In this document: positions 1-11,623 of the stretch, in pieces
Numbering within the stretch: position 1 is the stretch's first letter
Layout of the letters: each line of letters starts with the position of its first letter
Assembly (NCBI GenBank): GCA_941918925.1
Contig: OW799235.1
Location: forward strand, 47,532,491 to 47,596,490
Direction: 5' to 3'
From: Phyto melanocephala
Lineage: Eukaryota; Arthropoda; Insecta; Diptera; Rhinophoridae
Length of the DNA: 64,000 nt
Notes under the pieces: generated by a model
Seen by the model: the letters and a program-made list of their open reading frames with translations, nothing else
Told to the model about the DNA's origin: nothing
The model's database searches: none
Position numbers and translations under genes: made by a program

Positions 1-511
1 GTTTTAGTTTCTTTGTGTAACTTCGATATGCTTGTAAAATATTTTCGTAAATTCATTCTTTCAATGAAAGTGGGCGTTAGAGTAGGCATGTCAATATAGT
101 TTCTGCTAATAAATAAAACTGATATATTTTAATATAGTCATTAATTCTTCTACAACTTTGTTTATAAAGAAATTATATGAACTTAAGGTAAAGTGTTATA
201 TAGGAGGTAGGCGTTAAAGTGGGCGTGTCACCTAAATTTTCTGGTATAACAATGACATTGACTAGAAGAATGTATGTAGCAAATTTCATCATCATACCTC
301 TAATATTGTCATTTTTATGAGCCTTTAAATTTCATTAACAGTAGATATCGTGAAAAGTGATCATTATAGTAGGCGTGTCACATTTATTTTCCGCAGGACA
401 AAGCCTTTGACTAAAAAGGTATGTTTGCAAGATTTCAGAATAATACATCTAACTTTGTCAGTTTAATTAGGTTTTGAATTTTAAATATACCGAAAAATAC
501 ACTGTGCGGTA
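1..511 (+). repeat. A-family interspersed repeat, internal part
   Basis: Part of an abundant non-coding repeat (called A-family here) with internal subrepeats of the type GGCGTGTCACCTAAATTTTC. Reading base by base I find no difference between this segment and 7117-7627. The match stops at the shared GTGCGGTA, after which this copy passes into a Helitron fragment. Confidence 0.85.
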
Positions 512-1143
512 AAATATTAAAAATTTTGTGAAAATTGGCCGTCCAATTAGGAATCACATACATTTCCCGGAATTTTCCCCTTTTGGGTACCTTTTTTGTC
601 CCCAAAAAAGTTTCCAAACATATCACCTAAATAATTGTCCATATTCTTTTAAGCAATAAAAATTTTCAAATTTTGTCCCATTAAATAATATTAGAAAAGT
701 TCCTTTTTAAAAATTACCAAAAAAAAGGGACCATTTTTACCCCTTATACATGTGAATTTGAAAAAAGTGCCAAATTCATATTAATATTTTTTCGCGGATT
801 ACTTAAAACAGTTTAAACATTTTTCCTAGCTTTATGTGTTTGGAAGTTACGCGGGGTAACAAAAAAGTACTAAATTATAGTTTTTACCCGTTTTTTCCTC
901 TTAGGGATTGAAAATTCAAAAAAAGGCCAGACACCTTTCAGCTTATTTTTTGTGCAAATTATAGTACTTTTTCAATTTAAATTGTATTATTTTTAGTTTA
1001 GCAGATATAAGATTACCGATCTTAACCGTTTTTACATTGAAAGAGGAACCGATTGTCCAAATTTCATGTCTCTAGCTCTTTGCGTGTGGGCTGTGTAATG
1101 ATGAATCAGTCAGTCATTCAGTCACGTTACTCTTATATATAGA
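512..1143 (-). mobile_element. Helitron 5'-end fragment
   Basis: Homologous to 20661-21251 and to the right-hand 650 bp of the large Helitron ending at 41592. On the minus strand it begins with TC (TCTATATATAAGAGTAACG) directly after an A, as expected for a Helitron inserted between A and T. The 3' half with hairpin and CTAG is missing, so this is a truncated copy. Confidence 0.7.
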
Positions 1144-1919
1144 TAGATAAACAATACGTAAAACAAAAAAAAAAAAAAAAAAAAAAAAAAACAAAATCAA
1201 GATTACAAAGTTAGTTAAGAGCAAAAAATTCTGTTTTAATTTGTAAAAAAAAACAAAAAATCCTAAACAAAAGGAATAAAAGCTACTTAGACATTTCTGT
1301 ACGAAATCACTCAGAAATCTATCAGACATATCGATAAACAAAAAATAATAAAATCCCTTCGACATATCCGTACGAAATCAGTCAGAAATCTATCAGACGT
1401 GTCGTACATTAAATTTCCCAGACATGTATTACAGAAATCTGTACGAAATGTCCCTAAAAGAAGTCAGATATTTGTAAGACTTGTCTGATTCAGACATTGT
1501 CGTACTATTGTGTAGGCTGGGTAATGAGATTCATGTTGGAGATAAATTTAGACATTTCGAAAATTGAACGAATATTCTAAATATCTCTAAATATCATTGT
1601 CAATATTATTTGGTGCAGAATTTCTAAAATTTTATTAATTTTTTCATAAATGCACTACACTACCAAATTTGACTACAAAAAATAATCACCACAATATATA
1701 CAATCTACTTTAGAAAGTAAACACAAAAACACTGCAACTTCGCGGGAAAGAAAACGTCATTAGAGTTGCGAAGACTAAAAACACTAAATGAAAGTAAATA
1801 ATATAGTCTGTAGTTGGCCCAATGAACAAAAAAATTGGTTTCAATAACTGGAAAACGTTTTTATTTATGAGAAAAAGTTTAACCACAAAGAACTAGAAGG
1901 TAGAAATGACTAAAACAGC
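1144..1919. other. Non-coding stretch with poly-A and a short repeat
   Basis: A pure A tract of about 30 bases lies near 1162-1191. A motif GTACGAAATCA(C/G)TCAGAAAT recurs at about 70-bp spacing between 1290 and 1400. No gene or recognisable transposon was seen in the rest. Confidence 0.4.
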
Positions 1920-2195
1920 TAATACACGACATGGTTTTTAAATCTGACTTATATTGACTCATGTTGTGTGTTACCTTTAAAACATTACTTCTGTAAAACT
2001 CATTTGCAAAGTCATTCGACAAATTTTTTATAAGAGCTTGTTCTATTTTGTTCTGACAAGCTACCTGACATCAGCTGTTGGCAGAAGCCTCTGCTAGCGG
2101 CGGTTGACTGTAAAATAACAATTTTGACAGACATATAGAATTACATATGAGTCATTAATTTGACAAGTCAGATGTAAAAAACATGCCGTGTATTA
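1920..2195. mobile_element. MITE with about 35-bp inverted repeats, copy 1
   Basis: The ends read TAATACACGACATGGTTTTT and, reverse-complemented, TAATACACGGCATGTTTTTT, giving a nearly palindromic short element. A second copy lies at 53654-53935 with the same interior, including ACCTTTAAAACATTACTTCT. There is no coding capacity. A TA duplication is possible, because the ends start and finish with TA, but it is ambiguous. Confidence 0.75.
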
Positions 2196-2835
2196 TCATT
2201 ACAGCAGTTTGGGCAGTGTTATGGTATGAGATGCACAGTTTCTAAGTAAAAATGTGACTGTGGAAAAACAATTTGAGAACATGCGATGACTTATTCGCTT
2301 CATTTAGGACTGCTAGAGAAAACGCGGAATATTTTTAATATTTAGAAAATTGTATTTAAAATACCGTTGCATCATTATAATACTAATACAATTAAATACT
2401 ATCACCCCAATTCTAAATAACAATTCCCTGGGAATTTTTTCCCTATTCCCTGTTCCCCTATTCTAAATAATTTATACCGGGGAAATTTGTTCCCTTTCCC
2501 TTTTCCCTTATTCTAAATGAACTTCGAAATTGGGAAATTGTTCCCTGGGTAAAAAGTAGGTATTACGAAAGGCAATTAAAGGGAGAATGTAATAACAATT
2601 TTTGGGAAAAAATCCGCCAACAAGTTCAAAGGGAGTTGTGACAAAAATGTAAGTATTTAATATTTTTTTATAAAAATTGTGATAAATATTTTTATTTATT
2701 GTTACTTTTAGGATAAAAACAGAAGCAGAATAATGAATTGTTTTATAGTTTTAAAATAATTTTAATTTTTATTTATCTTTTTTTTAACTTTTGAAGTTTT
2801 TAAATTTTTTTAATAAAACGTTATATTTTTTAATT
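2196..2835. other. Unassigned stretch
   Basis: Contains several CCCTATTCCC/GGGAA-type short repeats (2400-2560). One plus-strand phrase near 2560-2640 could encode a SANT/MADF-like fragment (containing NFWEKIRQQVQREL), perhaps from a Harbinger second gene. No intact gene was seen. Confidence 0.3.
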
Positions 2836-2966
2836 GATTTTTCAAGCTCGAGGTCTTTATAAATATTTGTTGATTTATTTATTATTCAATATTTCGCTGC
2901 TCCTTTGTGTAATAATAAATAAGTCAACAAATATTTATAAAGACCTCGAGCTTGAAAAATCAATTA
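2836..2966. repeat. 54-bp near-perfect inverted repeat with Penelope-like end
   Basis: The arm starting ATTGATTTTTCAAGCTCGAG is repeated inverted about 75 bp later around a 20-base loop. Read on the minus strand the loop and right part contain GCGAAATATTG followed by AAGACCTCGAGCT. This is the same order as the end of the Penelope-like relic at 55549-55634 (CGAAATATTGGC then AAAGACCTCGAGCTC). It is probably an inverted terminal structure of a Penelope-like element. Confidence 0.6.
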
Positions 2967-3065
2967 AAAAATTTTATAAAATAAAGGTCAAATAAGAGCA
3001 ATAAGAAAATGTTATATTTATTTAAAAAATGTATATACTACATACATATATAAGAAATGGCTTTA

Positions 3066-4020
3066 TTACAGAAATTTATTAGAGATTATTCGCAATATTT
3101 TTTCTAATATTTTTCTATTATATTTTCTAACATTTTGGGCAATGGATAAATATTGTGGTGAGTCTAAGGATACCACATCATTATCCTGAGCGCTCAAATA
3201 ATCTAAATTTTCTACATCGCTTACTTCAGCAATGCATTTAAAATGAATGCAAATATTATGCAACGCACAGCAAAATTTTGTTATTTTAGCAGCCATTTTT
3301 GGAGCGTAGTGCAGCTGTCTAGCACCAAGAATGCACCTCCATCTATTTTTTAAAACACCATTAATGCGTTCAATCACATTTCAACACTGAATTTTATTTC
3401 AACAGACTCATCCTGTGGGCAAAAAAATGCATGTTTAATTTATGAATTGTCTGTTATCATTCAAAACTTTACCAAGAAGCCAATAATTGCTGCCACCTCT
3501 AAGGTATTCTTGCTCAAGGTGAGCACGCAATTCGCCAGAATTCCAAATAAATGAATCGTGACACGCTCCGGGATGTGAGGCATCAACGTACTGAATCCTC
3601 AGCTCATGATCACAGACCTTTAATTTTTTGAGTTCCGTCGACACATCCAATAACGTTTTGAATGCCATACTTCACATAAAGAGCTAACGCAACTTTCCGT
3701 TTTTGCACTTCTGCAGAAAGTTATCTACATTGGGCGTAAATGTTCCTTATATATTAATAACTTCTGCCAGAACTTTGCTAACACTACACTGAGCCACAGA
3801 CACACCGTAATCTTTACCAATACCCGTTTGGTACAAACCTCTAGCAAAGAAGCGGAAAGGCGCACTTAATTTCACGATTGGAGAAATTGCAAAGGACTTA
3901 CGTTTGGGCTGAATACCTTAACACGTCTAACAGATATTTGAACGCCGGTTTATTTACTCTGTAATATTTTTCTAACCTTCCAAAAGTAAAATTTACAAAG
4001 TGTGCGGCAACTCAAGTGGG
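3066..4020 (-). pseudogene. PIF/Harbinger (HARBI1-like) transposase relic
   Basis: Minus-strand frames in order encode the usual Harbinger nuclease landmarks. These are an N-terminal stretch (FGRLEKYYRVNKPAF), then GLYQTGIGKDYGVSVAQCSV, then VIGCVDGTQ with the first catalytic Asp (about 3655-3680), then YVDASHPGACHDSFIWNS with the second Asp. The C-terminal part is MIERINGVLKNRWRC plus LHYAPKMAAKI and CALHNIC, which carries the Glu region. The length of about 320 codons is close to the family norm. Several frameshifts and stops, including one between VDGTQ and the ASHPGACHD block and a gap near 3370-3430, make it non-functional. Such transposases cut DNA at the inverted repeats of PIF/Harbinger elements. 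I could not find the inverted repeats. Confidence 0.75.
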
Positions 4021-4958
4021 TTGCTGGCGTCACTTAGCAATTTCCTTTCTACCCTTTGCTTATTCTTCTTATTATTATCAAAAGCATTTTTATCTAGGTG
4101 CGGGTTTAATTTTTTTTCTAAGAAATTTTTGCTTTTGATACGAGTTTTCTAAAAAAAACTCCATAAAACTATGATATTTGAAGTTTCTTTATTTAATTAA
4201 TCAGATGTTAATTGCTGTAATACTGCTTGTAAATTCGTAAAATCATCTGTGCTACAAAATATTTTGTTTATAATAATAAATTTCAATAAGTATGTTGACG
4301 GAACTGTGTCGTTCCGGTTAACCTCTGCAGCCTTTTCAAAATAATATCTTAGCGATCAGTAGAACTGTGAGCAATGTCAATTATTCTGACTTCGTTCCGT
4401 AGCGCCTGCAGATTATCGATTCTTAGCTTTGCCCCTTGATATTAATTAGTTAGTACTTCCTTCAAATGGCTGGATGGATTTTTGCACGTTAGAACAATAA
4501 ATCCATCTACCAGTTTTAAATTTTCTACGAAATCAATGTCACCTACATCATCCGAAAGGTTGTCCAAAGCGCACAAAACGGATGTTTTAAAAACATTCAG
4601 ATGTATTTCTCTAGACATCTCTAGACATGTCAGTTACACCTGAGGTAAGTCCACTGCCTTCTACTTGAGCGAAAATTTTATTCATCTTTCTGTTTTCCTT
4701 CAACTTGGTCCAATTTGCCTTGAGGTTACTACCGGTGTAGTAACATTTGTCATGTCTACAATTGTCCGATCCTTTGTAGTGCCAACAGAAAAAAACCTCT
4801 CCACCTCTTGCGAGGCTACATTGTCAATTTCTTTTGGACCTCTCCATTGGCCAAAACTAACCGGAGTGTATACAATGTCTAACACCTTTTGCAAGGTTTC
4901 ATTGTCCGTCCCTATAGCAATCTCTCAGTTATAAATTTTATAGTTTTTCCAATTTTCA
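4021..4958 (-). other. Possible Harbinger second gene remnant; otherwise unassigned
   Basis: On the minus strand around 4640-4740 a phrase reading NLKANWTKLKENRKMNK resembles the SANT/trihelix DNA-binding protein that accompanies Harbinger nucleases. The rest is full of stops and I recognise nothing else. Confidence 0.25.
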
Positions 4959-5847
4959 TCTATAATATAAAAGTGAAACTCTGTGTGTGTGTGTGTGTAT
5001 GTGTTAGCTATAGACTCCGAAACTGTAAAACCGATCGGACTCAAACTTTGGCAAGTTGTTGTACACATTCCAGGGAGTGTTTATGGGTGGCAAAAAGTGG
5101 GCGGGGCCACGCCCATACAAAATTAGTTATCAGTTTTAGCTACTTGCACTTGACCGATTTTTCTAAGACTTGAAAATCAGTTCATGATTGAACTGTCATG
5201 ACTATATAATTTCGCAATTAGAAAAGTGGGCTGGGCCACGCCCATAAAAAAGATATAATTTTTGTGGTACTTGCATTGGACCGATTTTTCTGAAACTTTG
5301 CACACATATTGAGCACTCATGATTATACAATTTCGTGATTAGAAAATTGGGCAGTGCCAAGCCCATAAGAAATAAGTTACCTTTTTTATATTCTTGCACT
5401 AGATCGATTTTTTTGAAACTTTGCACACACATATTGAGTAGTCATGACTATATAATTTCGTGATTGGAAAAATGGGCAGTATCAGGCCCATAAAAAATTA
5501 TCATTAAGTTATAATTTTGAGGTACTTGCACTAGACAGATTTTTCTGAAACTTTGCACACATATTGAGTAGTCATGACTATACAATTTCGTGATTAGAAA
5601 AGTGGGCAGTATCACGCCCATAAAAAAATTATCATATTCAGCTACTTGAACTTCACCGATTTTTCTAAAACTTTGCACACATATTTAGCTGTAATGACTA
5701 TACAGTTTCGCCATTAGAAAAGTGGGCAGTGCCACGCCCATTAAAAGAAGTTATAATTTTTAGCTTTTTGCACTTGATATTCAATTTAAATTCAGAATGC
5801 ATTTTTATTTATTAATGGGCGTAGCAACGCGCGCCGGGCTTTTCTAG
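4959..5847 (+). mobile_element. Non-autonomous Helitron with internal minisatellite
   Basis: Starts with TC at 4959 (TCTATAATATAAAAGTGAAA) preceded by A and ends with CTAG at 5844-5847 followed by T. This is the A|TC...CTAG|T signature of Helitrons. A GC-rich stretch (AACGCGCGCCGGGC) sits just before the end, where the 3' hairpin is expected. A (GT)n run lies at about 4981-5003. The same 3' end occurs at 51071-51074. There is no Rep or helicase coding region; the length is 889 bp. Confidence 0.85.
5185..5760 (+). repeat. Minisatellite of about 120 bp inside the Helitron
   Basis: About 4.5 units with the core AAAGTGGGCAGTGCCACGCC, then ACCGATTTTTCTGAAACTTT, then GTCATGACTATA. The open frames across it on the minus strand are artefacts of the repeat. 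The same unit occurs three to four times in the Helitron at 50340-51074. Confidence 0.85.
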
Positions 5848-6199
5848 TTTTCCATAAAAATCCCACTAGTACTGGAAAAAAGGTATCAAGCCGCACACAG
5901 ATCCACATGTGCAGGCAGGTCTACATTGAAACTGGAGGTCGACAGGTATCCAGAGATCGCATACTAGAGATCAAGCTACCTCTTGGCCACGTATAACTTG
6001 GCGTTTGACTTTCCACCGTAGATTACGTTCGTCTAACTAAGTTAGCCATCCTAGTCTAAGTCAAACTTCTAGTTGTATACAGAATGCTTTTCAGCTGACA
6101 GCCATCTGCAGTGGTAAATATGTGTTCTCATACAAACGCACGACTCTTTAGTTATTTTTGTTCAGTGTCGTGTGGCAAGTCATTATAACAGCGTTGGAT
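5848..6199. other. Unassigned stretch
   Basis: More balanced base composition than its surroundings, with no recognisable coding region. It may belong to the mariner relic that follows. Confidence 0.3.
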
Positions 6200-6785
6200 G
6201 AGAAATGTTTTTAATGCGATTCGAGGAATTTATAGTGCGCATAATCAAACTACTGAAACAATTATTCCCAATACCATTCGCAAATTTTAGTCTTAATTTA
6301 CATTAGTGAATGATACTCGACCGGTTTAACCACACCCAACACGTGGTGAATTGAAACAATGGTATGGCGTAGTTTAGAGACTAGTGGAACCATTGGTCCA
6401 TATGTCTTAAAAACTAAAGCGATTCAGAATGTTTCCGTCAATGGTAACCGTTATCGCACCATGTTAAAGGGCTATGTGCTACCTGAAATTTAAGCGCATA
6501 GTCTCGGTGAGTTCTGATTTCAACAAGACGGCGCTGCGAGCCATACAGCGTGTGAAACAATGGACTACTGAGAAATCATTTTGGTGAGTACTTAATTTCA
6601 CGTTTTGCTACGGTAAATTTGTCAGTGAGATCGTGCATTATGACAATATTTCTCTGGAGATTGGCTTTGGAAATCAACATCTGTCGTGGTATTCGCGAGA
6701 TACCAGTTGCTATGTTCGAACGAGTCGCCAAAATCAAGACCTTCCGAATGGAACATCTCTGACGTGATATTGTTTTCAAATCTTA
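6200..6785 (+). pseudogene. Mariner-type transposase relic
   Basis: Plus-strand frames give an N-terminal HTH phrase (IRGIYSAHNQTTETIIPNTI, 6222-6290). A central FQQDGAASHTA carrying the second catalytic Asp follows near 6521-6553. A C-terminal stretch of the type REIPVAMFERVAKIKTFRMEHL ends near 6765. The order matches insect mariner elements of the long-spacing DDD group. Multiple stops and missing segments show a dead copy. The internally deleted mariner MITE at 14829-15429 carries the same type of N- and C-terminus. Confidence 0.65.
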
Positions 6786-6984
6786 AGTTTACTTTTGATT
6801 ATAAAAATCGGTTTAATTCCTTTCGAATTTATTCACAATTAAGTGATCTAGCTCATTTTCACAAAATTTTAGTTTTTTTGATTGATATTCATCAAATTGA
6901 GTAGTTAAAGTTTTTCTCATAGAAAAATTGTTTGGAAAAAACCTTTTTGACATGTTTGCGATTCTCAGAATTAAAAAAAAATAT

Positions 6985-8097
6985 GTAAGAGCACTATATT
7001 CGGCTGTGCCGAATCTTTTATACCCTCCACGAATTTGATGTACTTTTAGAGCACAAAATTTATTATTTTGTTATTAACAGTAATGGCTATGGAATAATCT
7101 CTTTATACTAAAATATGTTTTAGTTTCTTTGTGTAACTTCGATATGCTTGTAAAATATTTTCGTAAATTCATTCTTTCAATGAAAGTGGGCGTTAGAGTA
7201 GGCATGTCAATATAGTTTCTGCTAATAAATAAAACTGATATATTTTAATATAGTCATTAATTCTTCTACAACTTTGTTTATAAAGAAATTATATGAACTT
7301 AAGGTAAAGTGTTATATAGGAGGTAGGCGTTAAAGTGGGCGTGTCACCTAAATTTTCTGGTATAACAATGACATTGACTAGAAGAATGTATGTAGCAAAT
7401 TTCATCATCATACCTCTAATATTGTCATTTTTATGAGCCTTTAAATTTCATTAACAGTAGATATCGTGAAAAGTGATCATTATAGTAGGCGTGTCACATT
7501 TATTTTCCGCAGGACAAAGCCTTTGACTAAAAAGGTATGTTTGCAAGATTTCAGAATAATACATCTAACTTTGTCAGTTTAATTAGGTTTTGAATTTTAA
7601 ATATACCGAAAAATACACTGTGCGGTATAAATTTTCGTACATTTTAATCTATAACTCCTTTTCTAATACATAGATTTAAGCAATTTTCAGGGAAAAATAT
7701 TGTTTTTACTTAGGAAATATATATTCAAAGTTTCATGACTCTACGTTAATGCGTTTGGACACAATTCCATTTTATTCGATGTTGGAAGGACACGGTTTTT
7801 TCGATCTACTCTTGCAATACGAGCTAGAACTCTCTTCCTAATATTCCGATTAAGCGCATTTTCAAAACCAAACAAACCTTGTGTATAAGAAATATTCTGG
7901 CAAAATTTGAGCCCCGTAGCTTTTTCGGTGCGACCTCTATCGTGCTTTCAACAGACGGACATAGCTAGATCGCCGTAAAATCAAACACTGATTCAATATA
8001 CATACTTTATGGGGTCTAAAATGGATAATTCGATGTGTTACAAACGGAATGAGAAAATGAATATAGCCCCACCATTTTTTTGGTGGCGGGTATAAAA
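6985..8097 (+). repeat. A-family repeat, apparently full length
   Basis: Begins with the palindromic module ATTCGGCTGTGCCGAATC (6990s) and TTTTATACCC, runs through the 511-bp block shared with the window start, and ends with TTGGTGGCGGGTATAAAA. Its right part matches 22183-22678 (inverted) and the halves of the copy split at 42736/44411. It is non-coding. The TTATACCC/GGGTATAA ends form short inverted termini. I know of no named class with certainty. Confidence 0.75.
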
Positions 8098-8109
8098 AAT
8101 GAAATTGCA

Positions 8110-8925
8110 TTCGCAAACATAATTTTTTGCGTACTATGCGTTTTTATGCCAGAAAATTTAGGTGACATGCCCGCTTTAACGCCTACCTCCCATATAACGG
8201 TTAATATTAAATTAATATAATTTCTCTATGAATAAAGATTTTGGAATAATAACGGACTACATTGAAATATCTAAGTTTTGTTCATTAGCAGAAACAACTT
8301 CGACACGCCAACTATAACACCTACTATTTACGTTATATACCCTTAATAAAATTTAAAAGCTCATAAAAACGACAAAATTTGAGGTATGATAATGAAATTC
8401 GCTACATATACTTTTCTAGTCAATATCATTGTTATGGCAGAAAATTTAGGTGACACGCCCACTTTTACGCCATAACCATATAACGTTTATCTCAAATTCA
8501 TATAATTTCTCTATGAATAAAGGTTTTAAAATAATAAAGGTCAATGTTGAAACAACAAGCAGAAACAACTTCGACACGCCTACTATAACGTCCACTTTTC
8601 AGGTATGATGATGAAATTTGTTACACGTACCCTTCTAGTCAATGTCATTGTTATGCCTGAAAATTTAGGTGACACGCCTACTTTAACGCCAACCCCCCAT
8701 ATGGACAAAGTTTTTGGAAAAATAAAGGACTATATATAAATATCTCAGTTTTATTTATTAGCACGCCTACTTTAACGCCGACTTTCATTAAAAGACTAAA
8801 TTTACGAAAGCATTTTACTAGCATATCGAAGTTATACAAAAAAAGTGATACATATTTTAGTATAAAGACATTATTCCATTGCGATTATTGTTAATAACAA
8901 AATTATACATTTTGTGCTATAAATA
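8110..8925 (-). repeat. A-family repeat, inverted copy
   Basis: Reverse-complement of the left part of the A-family, with at least three internal units of GACACGCC(C/T)ACTTTAACGCC. It ends near 8925 with AGTATAAAGACATTATTCC and TTGTTAATAACAAAAT, the inverse of the family's left end. It faces the copy at 6985-8097 tail to tail. Confidence 0.7.
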
Positions 8926-9159
8926 GGGTTTTTTCCCGGTAATTTGAGTTATTTAATCTTCCCGATTTCCCGTGATTATTTTTTGGGATCCCGGGAAATA
9001 AAAAAGGGGGCTACGATTCAAAAGCAGATAACATTTTTTTTCCAGTCGTATTACAGCTCTGGTCGGGTCAAAAGCTCGTGCGTCATTGCCATTATCTCTT
9101 AATAGCAATGAGGCCGTCCTTTTCATCCGGCTTCGAAAGTTTTACGTCTCACTCTCACA
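8926..9159. repeat. hAT-type terminal fragment and unassigned sequence
   Basis: AGGGTTTTTTCCCGGTAATT followed by GGGATCCCGGGAAAT resembles 29564-29625, which lies at the edge of a hAT transposase relic. It is probably a terminal piece of the same hAT family. The remainder, to 9159, is not recognised. Confidence 0.45.
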
Positions 9160-9900
9160 TGGTTAATTGTGTGGCGTCGCGTAACTGTGCTTTGGATACA
9201 GTTTCCAGACTATTCTACAATTAACCGCGTGCATATATTTTAATTGGATTAACTGGAGGAGTACCAACTAAACTCATAATTTACAACTTGAGGAGTAGCA
9301 ACTAAACTCATTTTCTTAACTGGAGGAGTACCAACTAAACTCAAATTATTCTTACTGGAGGAGTTTTATAAAACTCAGCATAATAATTTGTTCAGATGTC
9401 TCCAACTTTCTATACAATGGTATAGGTCGACTTGCGGTGACTGAACCAACGTCTTTTTTAACTGGAGGAGAACCATAAAACTCAAGTTATACTATTGTTC
9501 AAGTGTCTCCGACTTCCTATACAGAGGTATAGGTGGATTTACGGAGCCGGAACCAACGTGGAATACCCTGGCTATTTGATTACGTACCTCTGCCAATAAA
9601 TTTTTAGAATAAATAAAAAAAAAACAATTCTTTTTCATACAAATTTTTTCTTCAACATTTAACAAGTAAAAGTTCTATATTCGGCCATACCGAATCTTAT
9701 ATACCCTTCACAACGTGTAGTCACGCAATAACAATAGTTTGTATCATAGTACGCAAAAAATTATGTTTGCGAATGTAATTTCATTTTTTTCCGTCGTTTT
9801 TTGAATTATGCTCCAAATTAAAAAAGATAAAAGTTGCGAGACAAATTCTATTTTTTATGTTTTTTCATTTTTTTCGCAAATTAAATAAATTTTTTTTTAT
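9160..9900 (+). repeat. Composite repeat C, copy 1
   Basis: Non-coding repeat with several copies of AACTGGAGGAGTACCAACTA and two copies of CTCCGACTTCCTATACAGAG-type phrases. From 9657 it runs into the palindromic module (TATTCGGCCATACCGAATCT) and an AT-rich tail. The whole block is present inverted at 30110-30840, so it moved or was duplicated as a unit. An LTR origin is possible but unproven. Confidence 0.65.
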
Positions 9901-10079
9901 TTAATTCGTTTGCAATACAAATTTTATTTTTAAAATTTGCCGTTTTTCATTCCTCTCACAAATTAAATAAATTTCATTTTAAGCAAAATAGAATCAAATA
10001 TGAATAATTCGTTTAAAAAATAACGTCTTTTAATTTGTTGTTGTTTGTGGCATACATGGGCACTTTGCAGTACCAGTAC

Positions 10080-10350
10080 TTCTTCAGTATTTTCTTTTTT
10101 TTACTGGTACTGCACTTGAATTTTCATTACCAGTATATTTTTACTGATTACTGAAAAACAAAATCAGTACTCAGTAAACTTTACTGAATACTGAAAAAAA
10201 AAATAGTATTCAGTAAATTTTACTGATTACTGAAAAAAAAAATTCAGTAATCAGTAAAGTTTACTGAATACTGAAAAAAATTACAGTAATCAGTAAATTT
10301 TACTGAATACTGAAAAAAATCAGTAATCAGTAAATTTTACTGATTACTGA
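10080..10350. repeat. Subterminal palindromic repeats, left
   Basis: About seven copies of CAGTAATCAGTAAA alternating with TTTACTGAATACTG, so that successive units form hairpins. The partner block lies at 11060-11420. They are candidate transposase-binding sites of the hAT element; this role is inferred. Confidence 0.75.
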
Positions 10351-10720
10351 TAAGAATGCGGTATCGGGTGGTTTTTACTACCTATACATACAAAAAAAAC
10401 AAGAATTATAAAACTAAGAATTTTCGTACTCAATAAACGTTAATAAAACGAAATTCTAATATGCATATAATACAACGGGGAAAACAGAAAAATAGGTTAA
10501 GAAAATGTTTAATACATATGTATGTTGTAAACTATGGAAAAATACCCACAATTGAAAGCCGTGCTTTGCCTCAAAGACCGCAAAAATCATTTTGAGATTT
10601 TGGAGAGGAAAGTAATGGTAACGATTTGCATCTTATTTACGATTAAATTTTTGTATTTATTATTCACATCCTTATTTATTTTCTTAAATAGATGCGGGCG
10701 TAACTATTAATTCAGGTGAC

Positions 10721-10960
10721 TTGGCAAACTATCTCCAGGAAACAATTTTGTACCTGGCCGAACAAGACACTAGCATAAATTGTCTGCAAAATCACAGTGC
10801 TAATAAAAACGTGTTTTTGAAATACAATACTCCTTTGCCTTCATCTGCTCCTGTAGAAAGATTGTCTTCTTTCGCTGGGAATGTGAATCGTTTCAGAAGA
10901 CAAAAACTGAGTGATACAAATTTTGAAATGCTTGTATTAAGAAAAGCCAATAATATATAA
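10721..10960 (+). pseudogene. hAT transposase C-terminal (dimerisation) fragment
   Basis: The open stretch encodes the hAT C-terminal dimerisation domain, including NTPLPSSAPVERLSSFAG and RRQKLSDTNFEMLVL, ending at a TAA at 10958-10960. An AG splice-acceptor-like site (TTCTTAAATAG, 10681-10691) lies just upstream, so it may be the last exon of a spliced transposase. The BED finger and catalytic core are absent, so the element could only have moved with help from another copy. Confidence 0.75.
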
Positions 10961-11059
10961 AATCTTTTTTCTTTATTCAACAATTTAAATTTACAAATAT
11001 TTCTTGTGCTAAACCCGCAAAGCTTTGAGCTTGTAAAAAAAAAAATACGTAATCGTGAC

Positions 11060-11420
11060 TCAATTTTCAGTAATCAATAAAATTTACTGATTGTTGAAAT
11101 TGTTTTCAGTATTCAGTATTTAGTAAACTTTACTGATTACTGAAATTTTTTTCAGTATTCAGTAAACTTTACTGATTACTGAAATTTCCTGAATACTGAA
11201 ATTTTTTTCAGTAATCAGTAAAATTTACTGAATACAGAAATTTTTTTCCAGTAATCAGTAAACTTTACTGAATACTGATTTTTTCTTCCAGTAATCAGTA
11301 AACTTTACTGAAAACCGGATTTTTTTTTCAGTAATCAGTAAAAATTTACTGGTAATGAAAATCATATTTCATTACCAGTAAGCATTTACTGATTACTGAA
11401 ACGCTTGCTGCAGTAAAAAA
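11060..11420. repeat. Subterminal palindromic repeats, right
   Basis: At least nine CAGTAATCAGTAAA/TTTACTGATTACTG units mirrored relative to the left block, ending in CATTACCAGTAAGC. Same element as 10051-11443. Confidence 0.75.
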
Positions 11421-11623
11421 GTAATGCAGTATGCCCATGTATGGCTTGTGGTATGAAAAAAATCTTAAAATTAAATAATGTACAGTAGCAGCCATAATAA
11501 TTTAAACACAATACAATGCGTTCTTAGCAGATTGGATTTTGCTTATATGTACACGCAAAGAAAAAATATGGTTGTGGTAACGATAATCGAAGAGCAACAT
11601 ACTATGATTGAATTGTATGATTA

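Larger units (their letters stand above)
10051..11443 (+). mobile_element. Internally deleted hAT element
   Basis: The ends read CATACATGGGCA and, inverted, TGCCCATGTATG. The flanking octamers GTTTGTGG (10043-10050) and GCTTGTGG (11444-11451) differ by one base, as expected for an old 8-bp hAT target duplication. Both subterminal regions (10120-10350, 11060-11420) are packed with TTACTGAATACTGAAA and CAGTAATCAGTAAA units. The interior keeps only the last transposase exon. Confidence 0.8.

Noticed and set aside
1114..1365. Hydrophobic phenylalanine-rich minus-strand frame
   Set aside because: Created by a poly-A tract; no conserved protein features.
5202..5678. Two 76-codon minus-strand frames with similar sequence
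   Set aside because: Products of the 120-bp Helitron minisatellite, not genes.
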